This document shows, piece after piece, positions 17,192-25,744 of a stretch of 64,000 nt of DNA. The notes below the pieces were generated by a model that was not told the DNA's origin, did not search any database, and saw only the letters and a list, made by a program, of their open reading frames with translations. The DNA lies in the NCBI GenBank assembly GCA_031200235.1, contig CP133595.1, forward strand, positions 434,001 to 498,000, read 5' to 3'. Position 1 is the stretch's first letter; every line of letters begins with the position of its first letter. Position numbers and translations under genes: made by a program. The stretch comes from Cuniculiplasma divulgatum (GTDB lineage Archaea > Thermoplasmatota > Thermoplasmata > Thermoplasmatales > Thermoplasmataceae).

Positions 17192-18291
17192 CACTGGAAA
17201 TCAGCCCCCATTCTTGCCTCCAGTTTCTTCATGAAATCTGTGTCCATATAATTCAGCGACGATATGCGCACTGATGTTCCAGACTGATTCCTGGTGACAT
17301 CACCCTCTATGACCACTGCCCTGCCCAGGAGTTTCTCCTGGAGCCTGGATGACACAAGCCTGCGTGATATTTTATTATTTTCAGGTGCATATTCCTCCTG
17401 GGTGAAGCCCAGATGGCTCAGCAGTGCAGTTTTTCCGCCGGTGCACTGTATGCTTCCTGTGCCGTCATCAAGCGTGAAGTATGCGAACAGATCATACACC
17501 ACCGGAGCTTCTGGATGGTCCGGGCAGTGGATGTCGTCGAGCCTGTTATTGCAAACTGAGCATCTCATCACAAGGCCGCTCTTTGGGCCCAGGCTCACAA
17601 TGAAGCCGTTTACCGTAACCCCGCCAAGAGGGGTGTTTATATCATGTATGTCGTAGAGCCTCTCCCCAACCTGGAATGATGGCTTTATTTCGGTGATATC
17701 AGTCCTGCTTCCCACTGTGATACGAAGCCGGCCGTTGTATTCAGAAACCTTTGCACCCTCCATCCTGATGAAGACCCCTTCCTTCAGTGGCTTCTCAAAT
17801 GACGATATCCGGATTTTTCCCGTATCGTCGTCAAGATCGCCGTAATACATCATTGTCTTCTTCCCATCACGCTCCAGTTCCTTTTCCCTTACATTGGAAA
17901 CGCGGCCTTCAACCGTTACGTATGGCTGTGCAGTGGAAAGGTCCTTTATCTTCAACTGGGAATAACTCCTCCTTACATCCATGGTTTCACCCGGATGCAT
18001 TATGACCTCTGAGCCGGCGTCTATGTAGACCCTGTTTATTCCTTTGTATTCCCTGACGGACGCTTTCTTTATCTCCACGACGTCGCCTATCCTGACAGTT
18101 TGCGGGAATATCCACGCAGTGAATGATATAGTTCCGGTATCATCCCCAAGTATCCCATAATAATACACGGATTCGCCACGTTCATTCTTCAGTTCTTTCC
18201 GCTGCAGAGATACAATGCTAGCCAGGATGTTCGCATTCTGTGTGCCGGGAGTCAGTTCGGATATTTTCAATCTCTTAACCTGATCGCTCAT
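17191..18291 (-). CDS. Replication factor A (single-stranded DNA-binding protein, RPA)
   Basis: 366 residues with at least three OB-fold repeats (roughly 15-95, 105-195 and 205-330). The last carries a zinc-finger insertion: C-S-V-C (CSVCNNRL) followed by DIHCPDHPE, the C4/C3H type of archaeal RPA. Its role is to coat single-stranded DNA in replication, repair and recombination. The ATG overlaps the upstream stop by four bases (ATGA) and its own stop overlaps the RPA-associated gene, so the three genes form one tight operon. Confidence 0.92.
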   Translation of the reverse strand: MSDQVKRLKISELTPGTQNANILASIVSLQRKELKNERGESVYYYGILGDDTGTISFTAWIFPQTVRIGDVVEIKKASVREYKGINRVYIDAGSEVIMHPGETMDVRRSYSQLKIKDLSTAQPYVTVEGRVSNVREKELERDGKKTMMYYGDLDDDTGKIRISSFEKPLKEGVFIRMEGAKVSEYNGRLRITVGSRTDITEIKPSFQVGERLYDIHDINTPLGGVTVNGFIVSLGPKSGLVMRCSVCNNRLDDIHCPDHPEAPVVYDLFAYFTLDDGTGSIQCTGGKTALLSHLGFTQEEYAPENNKISRRLVSSRLQEKLLGRAVVIEGDVTRNQSGTSVRISSLNYMDTDFMKKLEARMGADFQ

Positions 18292-18902
18292 GCGTACATT
18301 CCACTGTGATCCTTGCTTGCTGACTGCCCGATTAGCTTGTTGAGAAGTATTTCAGCATCTTCCTTACTCAGACCAACCTTTGCCACCAGGTAATTCTCTA
18401 TATCATCCCTGCTCTTCCCCTGGTTTATCATGTCCTGCACCATCATGACCATGCGCTGGGTGACCTCAGCCTGAAACTGCTCCTCAAGCTTGAGCGCCCG
18501 TATCATCAGGTATATGGATGAAAGCAGCGTGTTCAGTCCTTCATTGAGTTCAGCCTTGGTCAGGCCCTCCAGCTCAAGATCAACACGGGATACCACTTCT
18601 TCATTCATTCCGTCAAGCATGAACTTGACAAGGTCAATCTGCCTGTTCAGGAGAAGCAGGGTCCTGTATATGGCAAGCCTCGGCTGGTTCTCCAGCACAG
18701 CAGTCTCGATGCCTGTCCGGAAGAATATCTTAACTGTCTTCTCCTCGAATGAGAGGAACAGTGAAAATGGCACCTTGTCGCTTTCAAGGACCAGGAGTTT
18801 ATCGAGGTCCCTCACTTTCCATGGAATGTCAACAAGATTTGTTGAGGTTTCATCTCCGCCGGCAAGCCACTGTATTACCTGCCCCTTATCCACTGATGTC
18901 AT
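18288..18902 (-). CDS. Conserved hypothetical protein, first gene of the RPA operon
   Basis: About 204 residues from ATG 18902. I prefer this start to ATG 18926, because the TATA-like AATAATATAT at about 18926-18936 is then some 28 bases upstream. The N-terminal half is an alpha-beta region (VPFSLFLSFEEKTVKIFFRTG, AIYRTLLLLNRQ) of the YbjN/secretion-chaperone-like shape. The C-terminal half is helical and ends with a UBA-like segment (KSRDDIENYLVAKVGLSKEDAEILLNKL). I do not recognise a named family. Overlap with RPA (ATGA) implies a job in DNA replication or repair, or in RPA regulation. Confidence 0.75.
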   Translation of the reverse strand: MTSVDKGQVIQWLAGGDETSTNLVDIPWKVRDLDKLLVLESDKVPFSLFLSFEEKTVKIFFRTGIETAVLENQPRLAIYRTLLLLNRQIDLVKFMLDGMNEEVVSRVDLELEGLTKAELNEGLNTLLSSIYLMIRALKLEEQFQAEVTQRMVMMVQDMINQGKSRDDIENYLVAKVGLSKEDAEILLNKLIGQSASKDHSGMYA

Positions 18903-19034
18903 TGGACAAACATAGCTCCTATTCATATATTATTTTTCACAACTTTTATTGAGTTGCCCCAATGGAGTTCGCGGCAAAATGTCAGGCCTGTTCCAGCTGA
19001 TCATTAATACCATCAGCAAATACGGGAACGAAGC

Positions 19035-20198
19035 ATGTCATCCACCGGCAACAGGACTGGAATAGGCGCTATCCTGACAGCCCGGCTATTCTATTCCGTA
19101 AACTGGTACAACGTTTCTCCGGCTCTGGTGCCCATAGGCCATGCCTACGGAATATCACTTGCCGAAACATCCCTCTCCCTGTCACTTTTTCTTGTTGGAG
19201 CTGGAATTTTCCAGGTTCCCGCCGGCATAGTGGCATCAAGGATTGGCGCAAGGAAAACGGCGCTCATGGGGCTCTACCTGATGTCAGTCGCCGCCATACT
19301 CACGGCAATTTCGCCTTCATTTGAAGTGCTTCTTGCACTCAGATTTGCCGTAGGCGTGGGGGCTGCCATGTTCTTCAGCACTGCCATTGCCCTGCTGAAT
19401 GATCTTGCAACCGGCAGCCTGACATCCGTCATAGGATACTACAATGCATCTTTCAACCTTGGAGCAGGCATCGGGATCATAGCATTCACGCCCGTTGTGT
19501 CATTGCTTGGGTGGAGGTACGATTTCCTCATATCCGGTTCCCTGGAACTTGCATCTGCAATCCTGCTGAACGTCCTCATCAGAGAGGCTGGCGTATACCC
19601 GGAGTTTGACTTCTCAGGCCTGAGGAAAAGGCTGATGAACAGGCAGATCTGGATCATAGGCATTGGCCTTGTGGGGCTCTGGTCACTGAATTACACCCTG
19701 CCTGAATATTTCAAGGCATTTGCGTCATCTGTGGGAATTGGTTCATTTGCGGCAGGGGCAATGGGGGGGCTTGTTCCCATGGCGGGTGTTGTTGGGGGCA
19801 CCGTTGCAGGAATGTTCAGGCGGTATAACCCCATAAAACTCTCCATCCTTCTGGTAATAGCAGTCGGAATTTCTGTTGCACTCCTGGGAACTGCCGGCCA
19901 TGCGGAATACTGGGCGATTGTTGTTGAGGTGGGCGTTATTGCCACGGTCATAATATCACTGGAATACGCAATTGTTGCCTCCATTGAAAAATCCAGCAGG
20001 TACATGTCACTGAATATAGGTCTGATCAATTCAATTCAGATTGGTATAGGATCTGTAATCCCGCTTATATTCGGCATCATAGTCCAGGGCTCGGCTGGGT
20101 CATACACATATGCCTGGCTGTTCCTCGGACTGTTCTCAATCTCAACGCTGGTCTTTCTCGCAGGGCTTGGAAGGAATACGCGGATTGCACTTGCCTGA
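19035..20198 (+). CDS. MFS transporter, 12 TM
   Basis: 387 residues with about 12 hydrophobic helices. The loop after helix 2 is GIVASRIGARKTALMGLYLM, MFS motif A. Helix 4-5 has LRFAVGVGAAMFFSTAIALLND, typical of sugar, nitrate or organic-acid MFS carriers. Substrate unknown. It lies alone, divergent from the RPA operon (110 bases between starts), with AT-rich CATTAATACC about 30 bases before the ATG. Confidence 0.88.
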   Translation: MSSTGNRTGIGAILTARLFYSVNWYNVSPALVPIGHAYGISLAETSLSLSLFLVGAGIFQVPAGIVASRIGARKTALMGLYLMSVAAILTAISPSFEVLLALRFAVGVGAAMFFSTAIALLNDLATGSLTSVIGYYNASFNLGAGIGIIAFTPVVSLLGWRYDFLISGSLELASAILLNVLIREAGVYPEFDFSGLRKRLMNRQIWIIGIGLVGLWSLNYTLPEYFKAFASSVGIGSFAAGAMGGLVPMAGVVGGTVAGMFRRYNPIKLSILLVIAVGISVALLGTAGHAEYWAIVVEVGVIATVIISLEYAIVASIEKSSRYMSLNIGLINSIQIGIGSVIPLIFGIIVQGSAGSYTYAWLFLGLFSISTLVFLAGLGRNTRIALA

Positions 20199-20280
20199 AT
20201 CAAATCCTCCGGCACAGGGCGGAAGCGAACATTCCGGATGAGACGCAAATTAAGAAATGCGATGCTTCACTTGAGCATTG

Positions 20281-21285
20281 ATGGAAGTCAGCGATGAACT
20301 GGGATACCTGTGCAGGATAGTGGATGATTCAAAGGTCCCCACAGGATTGACAAATAAAGGTTTCACAGCCTTTGCGTCAAAGGTTCTGGGGTTGCCGGAG
20401 GTAAGCATAATGGAATCCATAAAAACAGCAGGCATAATTTCAGATGCGGAACCTGAAGTCCCGTTTCGGCCCCTTGGTGTCTTCAATTTCAATCCTGAGC
20501 CAGAAAAACTGGAAAAGATGATCTCCGGCATGCTGAATATAATAACTGGAGACGATCTTGCCAGAAATTTCCTCATCCTTTTCATGGCACGTTACAGGTT
20601 TTCTGTTGCTCTCCTTGAGACCATTATTGAAACCCATGGCACCATGCTCAGGATCACCTCTGAAAATTGTGCCTACGCTGTCATGACTTCAGATTTTTTT
20701 CTGCAGGCGGAGGCTGTTAACAGATGGGCAATCCAGCAGAAGGCTGCCTTGAGATCAACCAACCCTGGCAGCATGGGCCAGTTGCTTTCAATGGACTGGT
20801 TCCTGAGCATAATCAAGGTTCTCAGGGATGAGGATTCCGGTTCATTTCATGGCATTATGGAGACAATAATCGCATCCATGGATGAGAATTCACTTGATGA
20901 GCTTCTTTCCTCAATATCCAGTGGCATTCTACCAGTACTGGCCACCCAGAATGAACTCCTGTACAGGGATGAGCGAATACGCCAGGCATTCCTTGAGCGA
21001 AGTATAAGGCATAATGAATCCATAAGACTCAAGAGATTCTATTACTGGCTCGGCATTGCCAACGATCTTTCACTTGGGCTTGAGTTTGTAATAGGCAGTA
21101 TCGAGTTTTTCCCAAATAATGTCTTTGCCGGAGCAAATGATGTGCTTGGAGTCTACCTTTTCATCACAGGCAGCTCGCAGCTGGTGGCAAGGTCACTGAT
21201 CCAGATAGTGATGCAGTTTCATCTGAGGCGTAGCAGGAAAAAGAGCAGAAGAAGGGTTTCGGAATTAATGCGTGCAAATGAATGA
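20281..21285 (+). CDS. Hypothetical protein, helical, possibly membrane-associated
   Basis: About 334 residues; ATG 20281 follows directly on an in-frame TTG. The protein is mostly helical. Two weakly hydrophobic helices near the C-terminus (WLGIANDLSLGLEFVIGS and VLGVYLFITGSSQLVARSLIQIVM) precede a strongly basic tail (RRSRKKSRRRV), which fits a membrane-associated end with positive residues on the inner face. I recognise no family. The stop overlaps the start of the next NifX-like gene by four bases (ATGA), so their products probably work together. Confidence 0.7.
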   Translation: MEVSDELGYLCRIVDDSKVPTGLTNKGFTAFASKVLGLPEVSIMESIKTAGIISDAEPEVPFRPLGVFNFNPEPEKLEKMISGMLNIITGDDLARNFLILFMARYRFSVALLETIIETHGTMLRITSENCAYAVMTSDFFLQAEAVNRWAIQQKAALRSTNPGSMGQLLSMDWFLSIIKVLRDEDSGSFHGIMETIIASMDENSLDELLSSISSGILPVLATQNELLYRDERIRQAFLERSIRHNESIRLKRFYYWLGIANDLSLGLEFVIGSIEFFPNNVFAGANDVLGVYLFITGSSQLVARSLIQIVMQFHLRRSRKKSRRRVSELMRANE

Positions 21286-21707
21286 ATACTTCCCTGCATA
21301 TGAGTGGCGGGCTTAATGTACTCAGATGTGATGACTGTGACATGAAGGTAGCAGTTGTTGAAACCAATCTGATTGTTGAGGGTCCGGGAGAAGGGCAGAC
21401 AGTCCAGATTTATGAGACAGAGCCTGCGCCGAGGGTTGTTGAGGAGTACCAGAATCCTGCGCTTACGGCGACCACCACCAGGGGCATCTGGATGCTGAAG
21501 TCAGCAATGGAGAAAGGGGCAACCGCCATTGTGGTAGCTGAAGCTGGATCGCCGGCATTCAATTTTACAAAGGGTAAGGCAGTCCTCTATTCTGGAGCAG
21601 GAATGCACGTTGATACGGCAATCAAAGCACTTGTGGACGGAAAACTCCCGAAAATGGATGGCCCGACCCATGAGCATGGACACGGCCACGATAACCGTAT
21701 GCATTGA
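21282..21707 (+). CDS. NifX/NafY-like (dinitrogenase iron-molybdenum cofactor domain) protein with His-rich tail
   Basis: 141 residues. From about residue 21 the sequence follows the FeMo-co-binding domain: MKVAVVETNLIVEGPGEGQ, then GIWMLKSAMEKGATAIVVAEAGSPAF, ending with DTAIKALVDGKLP. The N-terminus adds CDDCD and the tail is THEHGHGHDNRMH, both likely metal ligands. No nitrogenase genes are here, so a general iron-sulfur or metal-carrier role is more likely. ATG 21282 overlaps the stop of the preceding gene. Starts at 21300 or 21342 would shorten the cysteine leader. Confidence 0.82.
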   Translation: MNTSLHMSGGLNVLRCDDCDMKVAVVETNLIVEGPGEGQTVQIYETEPAPRVVEEYQNPALTATTTRGIWMLKSAMEKGATAIVVAEAGSPAFNFTKGKAVLYSGAGMHVDTAIKALVDGKLPKMDGPTHEHGHGHDNRMH

Positions 21708-21800
21708 GAATATCAGCTCTGCATCTCAGGCAGTTTAGAAACAGGTATGCAACCATATATGGCCTGCACTGCAAAATCTTGCTGCTATGAGAACAATTAA

Positions 21801-22325
21801 GTGTACTGGAGCCGTTATGGCCTGTGTATGCCAGTGATCCGTATCAACGATAATATTTCCCTCAGATTCCCTGCCGGAGTGAGATTAATGCGCAGGGATG
21901 ATGTGGGAAAACCTTTCTTCACAAGGGATAGCAAGATGAGGGCATACAGCATGAAATATTTTTATGAATGGAGCACTGAGCCTGATACCCTGGTTCTCGT
22001 GGTGGAGGGGAATGGAAATGTTCTCACGGGAATCGTGGTATTAAGGTTCGTCCCTGACAAAAACAATCCCCGGAGCATTGTGGTGGAGATGCTTTCTAGG
22101 AACCAGCTTCAAGGAATGCATAATTCAGGCGTTGGTGCTGAAATGATTCGTATTGTTGAGGATTATATAACAAAGCCGCTGGGTTGCTCTGAAATAGTTA
22201 TTGAAGCTGTTGAGGACCTTACTGATTATTATTCCTCACTGGGATACTCCAGCACGGGAAAAGAGGAATACGATGATTTCTGGGGAAAAGTTGTGTACAT
22301 GAAAAAGATTGTCAGTCAGGAATAG
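21801..22325 (+). CDS. GNAT-like acetyltransferase
   Basis: 174 residues from GTG 21801; ATG 21828 is an alternative that removes nine residues. The core has TLVLVVEGNGNVLTGIVVLRFV, then HNSGVGAEMIRIVEDYITKPLGCSEIVIEA, then DYYSSLGYSSTGKEEYD, an order that fits the GNAT fold with its acetyl-CoA loop (NSGVGAEM) and C-terminal YYSSLGY. The similarity is clear in shape but not strong in sequence. The acceptor is unknown and the gene stands alone. Confidence 0.7.
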   Translation: MYWSRYGLCMPVIRINDNISLRFPAGVRLMRRDDVGKPFFTRDSKMRAYSMKYFYEWSTEPDTLVLVVEGNGNVLTGIVVLRFVPDKNNPRSIVVEMLSRNQLQGMHNSGVGAEMIRIVEDYITKPLGCSEIVIEAVEDLTDYYSSLGYSSTGKEEYDDFWGKVVYMKKIVSQE

Positions 22326-22375
22326 AAATTTTAGAGGTTTTCTTTGATTATTGCAATAGTGTCGGCGGCCTGATA

Positions 22376-23347
22376 TTATGGTACCAGGACTGCCCTGCCC
22401 ATTATACGCCCATTCTTCAGTTCCGAGAGAACTTCATTCGCTTCAGAAAGCCCTCTCCTGTGAACCATGGATTTCAGGCCTGATCCGGCTGCCATGTTCA
22501 GAACTGCCCTTGTTTCCTTCCTGAGTCCGCTGGCGACGCTGGTTATGTTCTTCTCCCAGGTAAAGCTGGAGAATGGTACCTCGATCTTGTCCATCACTGC
22601 CGGAATCACTACTGTCTTTCCGCTGCGGACGGATGATACGGCATCGTTAACAAGGGATGAGCTTGGAGCAAACACTATTGAGCCATCATACAGGCCCGAG
22701 GGCTTTTCAACTATTTCAGATGCTCCTGCTTCTTCGGCCACTTTCGCATGGGACCTTGTCACCGCCACTGCCTTGGCTCCCATTGCCTCTATCATCTGGA
22801 TAGCGTAAAATGCAAGACCTCCTACTCCAAAAACCGCTATCCTGTCATTCACGGACGGGTTAATCTTCCTGACTGCTGAATATGCCGTTATCCCTGCGCA
22901 GAAGAGTGGTGCTGCCTCAATATTCCCTATGCTGTCCGGGATAGGAGTCACATAGTTGGCGTCCAGAACCGCATATTCCGCATACCCGCCTTTCACGTTT
23001 ATGCCGGAAACCAGGGCGTTCGGGCAGAGATTTTCGTGGCCAGATATGCACTGATCGCATTTGCCGCACGCATTGTAGAACCAGCCGATACCGACCCTCG
23101 TGCCCTTCTCGATCCCGCTCTTGGATTCCACAACCTCTCCAACGATCTCATGCCCGGGAATGAGCGGAAAGAGACTCGCGGGAAGTGGAAAATCACCCTC
23201 AACTATGTGCAGATCACTGTGACATACCCCATTTGCCAGCACCTTGACAAGAATCTGCCCATTTACAATCTCCTCGCTCTCCACACTTGTGTACTTGAGC
23301 GGTTTCTTTTCTATCTTTTCCTGCTTCGAGAGAACCATTGCCTTCAT
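22376..23347 (-). CDS. Zinc-dependent alcohol dehydrogenase (MDR family)
   Basis: About 323 residues from ATG 23347; the longer open frame upstream is not homologous. The catalytic-zinc region is ANGVCHSDLHIVEGD with GHEIVGEVV, and the structural zinc site is CGKCDQCISGHENLC. The Rossmann part has FGVGGLAFYAIQMIEAMGA, a slightly altered GxGxxG. The family oxidises alcohols or reduces aldehydes with NAD(P)H in the cytosol. At 323 residues it is slightly shorter than the usual 340-350. No adjacent gene hints at the substrate. Confidence 0.9.
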   Translation of the reverse strand: MKAMVLSKQEKIEKKPLKYTSVESEEIVNGQILVKVLANGVCHSDLHIVEGDFPLPASLFPLIPGHEIVGEVVESKSGIEKGTRVGIGWFYNACGKCDQCISGHENLCPNALVSGINVKGGYAEYAVLDANYVTPIPDSIGNIEAAPLFCAGITAYSAVRKINPSVNDRIAVFGVGGLAFYAIQMIEAMGAKAVAVTRSHAKVAEEAGASEIVEKPSGLYDGSIVFAPSSSLVNDAVSSVRSGKTVVIPAVMDKIEVPFSSFTWEKNITSVASGLRKETRAVLNMAAGSGLKSMVHRRGLSEANEVLSELKNGRIMGRAVLVP

Positions 23348-23544
23348 ACATAAACATTCGGTCATCTGACTTAAACGTTTTTTACCCGTGAATCTTGGAA
23401 TGACCAGTGATATTTCAGAATCATACAATGAGAATTAGGAAACCTTGCCGTGGCCATATTACTGAAGCAACAGTCATCACAAAGCAGGCCAATACCATCT
23501 ACAGAAGGTTAAAATACATATATGAATGACCTCCAAGGAATAAA

Positions 23545-24579
23545 ATGGATTACGATGCAGTTATAGTTGGAGCAGGAACTGCAGGCCTCTCTGCCGGTGC
23601 TTCACTTGAGAGAGCCGGAAAGAGTTATATAATTCTTGACAGGAAGGAAGAAATTGGACTTCCCGTGAGATCAACTGGAGCTGTATCGCTTGAATGGGTC
23701 AATAGAATAGGAATGCCCACCAGCAGTTCCATCGTGGCCTCTGAAATAATGGCCATGGACTTCAGGACCGACCTTGGAAGACACATTCCCCTGAAGTTTG
23801 ACAGACCGGTGGGACTTGTTTATGATTTTACAAGGTATGAGAAATATCTTTCAGATGAATTCGCAGGTAAGCTCAATATTAAGTTGCACACACTGGTGAA
23901 ATCAATCGACGGCAATACCGTCACAACGGATAGCGGCAGCATAACTGCAGAAAGCATAATCATGGCTGCAGGTCCCCAGTCAGCTTTCGGAAAGAAGCTG
24001 GACCGGAATAACGTACTTGTAGCCTATGAGGAAATAAGGGAGCTGCCCAGGAGAGATGATTTCCAGATGATACTCTGGTTCAGTGATATGGCACCTGGTG
24101 GATATTTCTGGGACTTCGCAAATACCGATGATACGAGAAAGGTGGGGGTCTGCTTCTACCCCGTAAATTCACAGCAACCCAAAGCTGTCCTTGACAGGTT
24201 CACTGAAAAGTTTCCGGAGATCAGGGGAAGGATGCTCCACACCATGGCTCATCAGATTCCCCTATCCAGACCTGCTGACTCAGTTGTTTCACAGAACAGG
24301 CTTTATACTGGCGATATGGTGAATGCGGTCCTCAACACAACTGCCGGAGGCCTCCAGGGAGCCTTCTGGTCCGGAAAAGCTGCGGGAGAGGCCGTAGCTG
24401 CGGGAGATATAAGCAGGTACCAGGCAACCTGGGACAGCGAGATAAAACCATGGCTGATGAAACACCATGTACTGCACAGGAGAATACATAAGAATGGCGC
24501 AAAATCAGTAAACAGGTACATAACCCTGGCAAAGTTGATGCCGAAGTCTGTCAAGAAGCAGGTTTTTGGCGGGTTATGA
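23545..24579 (+). CDS. Geranylgeranyl reductase-family flavoprotein
   Basis: 344 residues. FAD-binding GAGTAGLSAGASLERAGK starts at about residue 8, RSTGAVSLEWVNRIG follows, and the second FAD motif is LYTGDMVNAVLNTTAGGLQGAFWSGKAAGEA (GD motif). This matches the geranylgeranyl reductase group that saturates isoprenoid double bonds in archaeal lipids or quinone tails. The C-terminal 60 residues are helical and basic, often seen in membrane-surface enzymes. TATA-like ACATATATG and AAGGAATAAA precede the ATG. It may act on the lipids made from the mevalonate route at 11.7 kb, but other isoprenoids are possible. Confidence 0.83.
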   Translation: MDYDAVIVGAGTAGLSAGASLERAGKSYIILDRKEEIGLPVRSTGAVSLEWVNRIGMPTSSSIVASEIMAMDFRTDLGRHIPLKFDRPVGLVYDFTRYEKYLSDEFAGKLNIKLHTLVKSIDGNTVTTDSGSITAESIIMAAGPQSAFGKKLDRNNVLVAYEEIRELPRRDDFQMILWFSDMAPGGYFWDFANTDDTRKVGVCFYPVNSQQPKAVLDRFTEKFPEIRGRMLHTMAHQIPLSRPADSVVSQNRLYTGDMVNAVLNTTAGGLQGAFWSGKAAGEAVAAGDISRYQATWDSEIKPWLMKHHVLHRRIHKNGAKSVNRYITLAKLMPKSVKKQVFGGL

Positions 24580-24655
24580 TCATAACTCATCTCCTGAAAG
24601 ACTGTGGGCAATCCTTCGCATAGATTTAAAATTCATCTGTCTATTATCCCATCGT

Positions 24656-24728
24656 GCCGCTGTAGCTCAGCAGGTAGAGCAGCTGATTCGTAATCAGCAG
24701 GTCGGGGGTTCAAATCCCTCCAGCGGCT
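24656..24728 (+). tRNA. tRNA-Thr (anticodon CGT)
   Basis: The acceptor stem GCCGCTG/CAGCGGC pairs perfectly. The anticodon stem GCTGA/TCAGC closes the loop TTCGTAA, giving anticodon CGT (codon ACG, Thr). The T arm is GGGGGTTCAAATCCCTC. The discriminator is T and CCA is not encoded. TATA-like ATTTAAAA lies about 27 bases upstream. Its 3' part (from the anticodon loop) is copied at 26259-26302. Confidence 0.95.
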
Positions 24729-24729
24729 T
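24686..24729 (+). repeat. att-like direct repeat, copy 1 (inside tRNA-Thr)
   Basis: 44 bases from the anticodon stem-loop to one base past the tRNA end. The same segment recurs at 26259-26302 with 41 of 44 positions identical; the differences are at 24700, 24716 and 24718. The intact tRNA is at this end. Confidence 0.85.
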
Positions 24730-24804
24730 GCTTACATAATACTGAGTTTTTGACATATTGAATGGGTTATTTTTGTTGTGTTTGAAATTTTTACTTTCCT
24801 GTAA

Positions 24805-24899
24805 ATTTTCACCTACTTGATAATGTATTTTTCCTTTAGTTTCAATAATTTTCCGCATATCCTGTATCATATATTTTCTATTTTCTCCTACCTGATTAT
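24805..24899. repeat. Two imperfect 20-bp direct repeats
   Basis: The segments 24805-24824 and 24880-24899 agree at 17 of 20 positions (attttc-cctac-tgat-at) and are 75 bases apart. They lie between tRNA-Thr and the transposase remnant, in a stretch (24729-24946) with no gene I can support. They could be protein-binding repeats of the former element or a trace of its coding DNA. Confidence 0.4.
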
Positions 24900-24946
24900 A
24901 CTGAAGTTTTCGCAAAAACACATGTTTAAGCGAGACCTTTTCAACC

Positions 24947-25402
24947 TCAACTCTTCAGAAAAGTAGGCACATGTTCCGGCTTGATGCCAAGTGATTCCAG
25001 AATTTCCTTCTGCTTCCTGGTTATCTCTGTTGTGATCTCCTTTCCGCCATTCAATATTACCTTCCTGAGCTTGTGTAGTTCCAGTAGCATCTTCTCAATG
25101 GAGTATTTCTTCAGCAGGCCTGATGATCTCATGTATTCCAGAATCCTGAACCTGATGGCAATTGCAATGAGATTCACGAACATCTCCCCTCTCAATGCCT
25201 CCATGCCGTGAATCCTCAACGGTTCTCCTCCAGTGAATGTCCTGGATGACATGAATAGCGTTTCTACAGCATTCCTCCTACGATATCCTGAAAGGACAAA
25301 TTACGCATTATGGTCACCGATGAACGTTATTACTGTGATGTTGTATCTGCTCAACCTCTGTGACACGGCAGTATCCCTTATCCACAATTGGAATCTCAGC
25401 TT
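24947..25402 (-). pseudogene. Decayed DDE transposase, C-terminal remnant (IS4/IS1634-like)
   Basis: The last 101 residues carry the typical end of these transposases: MEALRGEMFVNLIAIAIRFRI, KYSIEKMLLELHKLRKVIL and EITRKQKEILESLGI. The same frame continues upstream through RRRNAVETLFMSS, an in-frame TAA (25301-25303) and a further 33 codons (to QLWIRDTAVSQRLSRYN), before another stop at 25403. The N-terminal two thirds with the first catalytic aspartates is missing. It is not functional. Confidence 0.82.
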
Positions 25403-25508
25403 TTAAACACATTATAAACCAATGAAGCACTTTATCCTAGTTACAAAAGAGATGAAATCAATGTCGATTCAAATCACGGAGAAGGGAGCAAATATTTATA
25501 AAATGTAG

Positions 25509-25530
25509 ATATGTATGTGTATATACATAT
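25509..25530. promoter_or_regulatory. Inverted repeat (operator candidate) at the vapB start
   Basis: Perfect 8-base arms ATATGTAT (25509-25516) and ATACATAT (25523-25530) separated by six bases, overlapping the ATG (25529). A TATA-like TTTATAAA stands at about 25494-25501, near -30 of that ATG, so a leaderless message is likely. VapBC complexes commonly bind such palindromes to repress their own promoter. Confidence 0.65.
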
Positions 25531-25744
25531 GTCTACTAAAAACATTGCACTCAGAGAAGACGTATACAAAAAATTGAAAGAGGTAAAAGGGCCAGACGAG
25601 AGCTTTAGTGATGCAATAGAAGGGTTATTGAAAAGGAATGTAAGTCTCTTGCCTCTTTGGAGTTCATTATCTGAATCCGAGGCACTTGACCTCATTGAGA
25701 CCGACTTAAAGGCAATTAGAAATGGAGCCAAGATTAGAGTATGA
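25529..25744 (+). CDS. VapB-type antitoxin (COG1753/UPF0330-like)
   Basis: 71 residues from ATG 25529. The sequence STKNIALREDVYKKLKEVK, then ESFSDAIEGLLKR, matches the archaeal VapB antitoxins whose N-terminus is a short DNA-binding part. The C-terminal tail (SEALDLIETDLKAIRNGAKIRV) would wrap the toxin. The gene overlaps vapC by four bases (ATGA). An in-frame ATG at 25511 exists, but the promoter layout favours 25529. It would neutralise the PIN RNase and repress its own operon. Confidence 0.88.
   Translation: MSTKNIALREDVYKKLKEVKGPDESFSDAIEGLLKRNVSLLPLWSSLSESEALDLIETDLKAIRNGAKIRV

Noticed and set aside
24694-24921. A minus-strand open frame of about 75 codons ending over tRNA-Thr
   Set aside because: Its C-terminus (LEGFEPPTC-type) is the well-known false translation of a tRNA 3' end, and the rest is low-complexity AT-rich DNA with an imperfect repeat.
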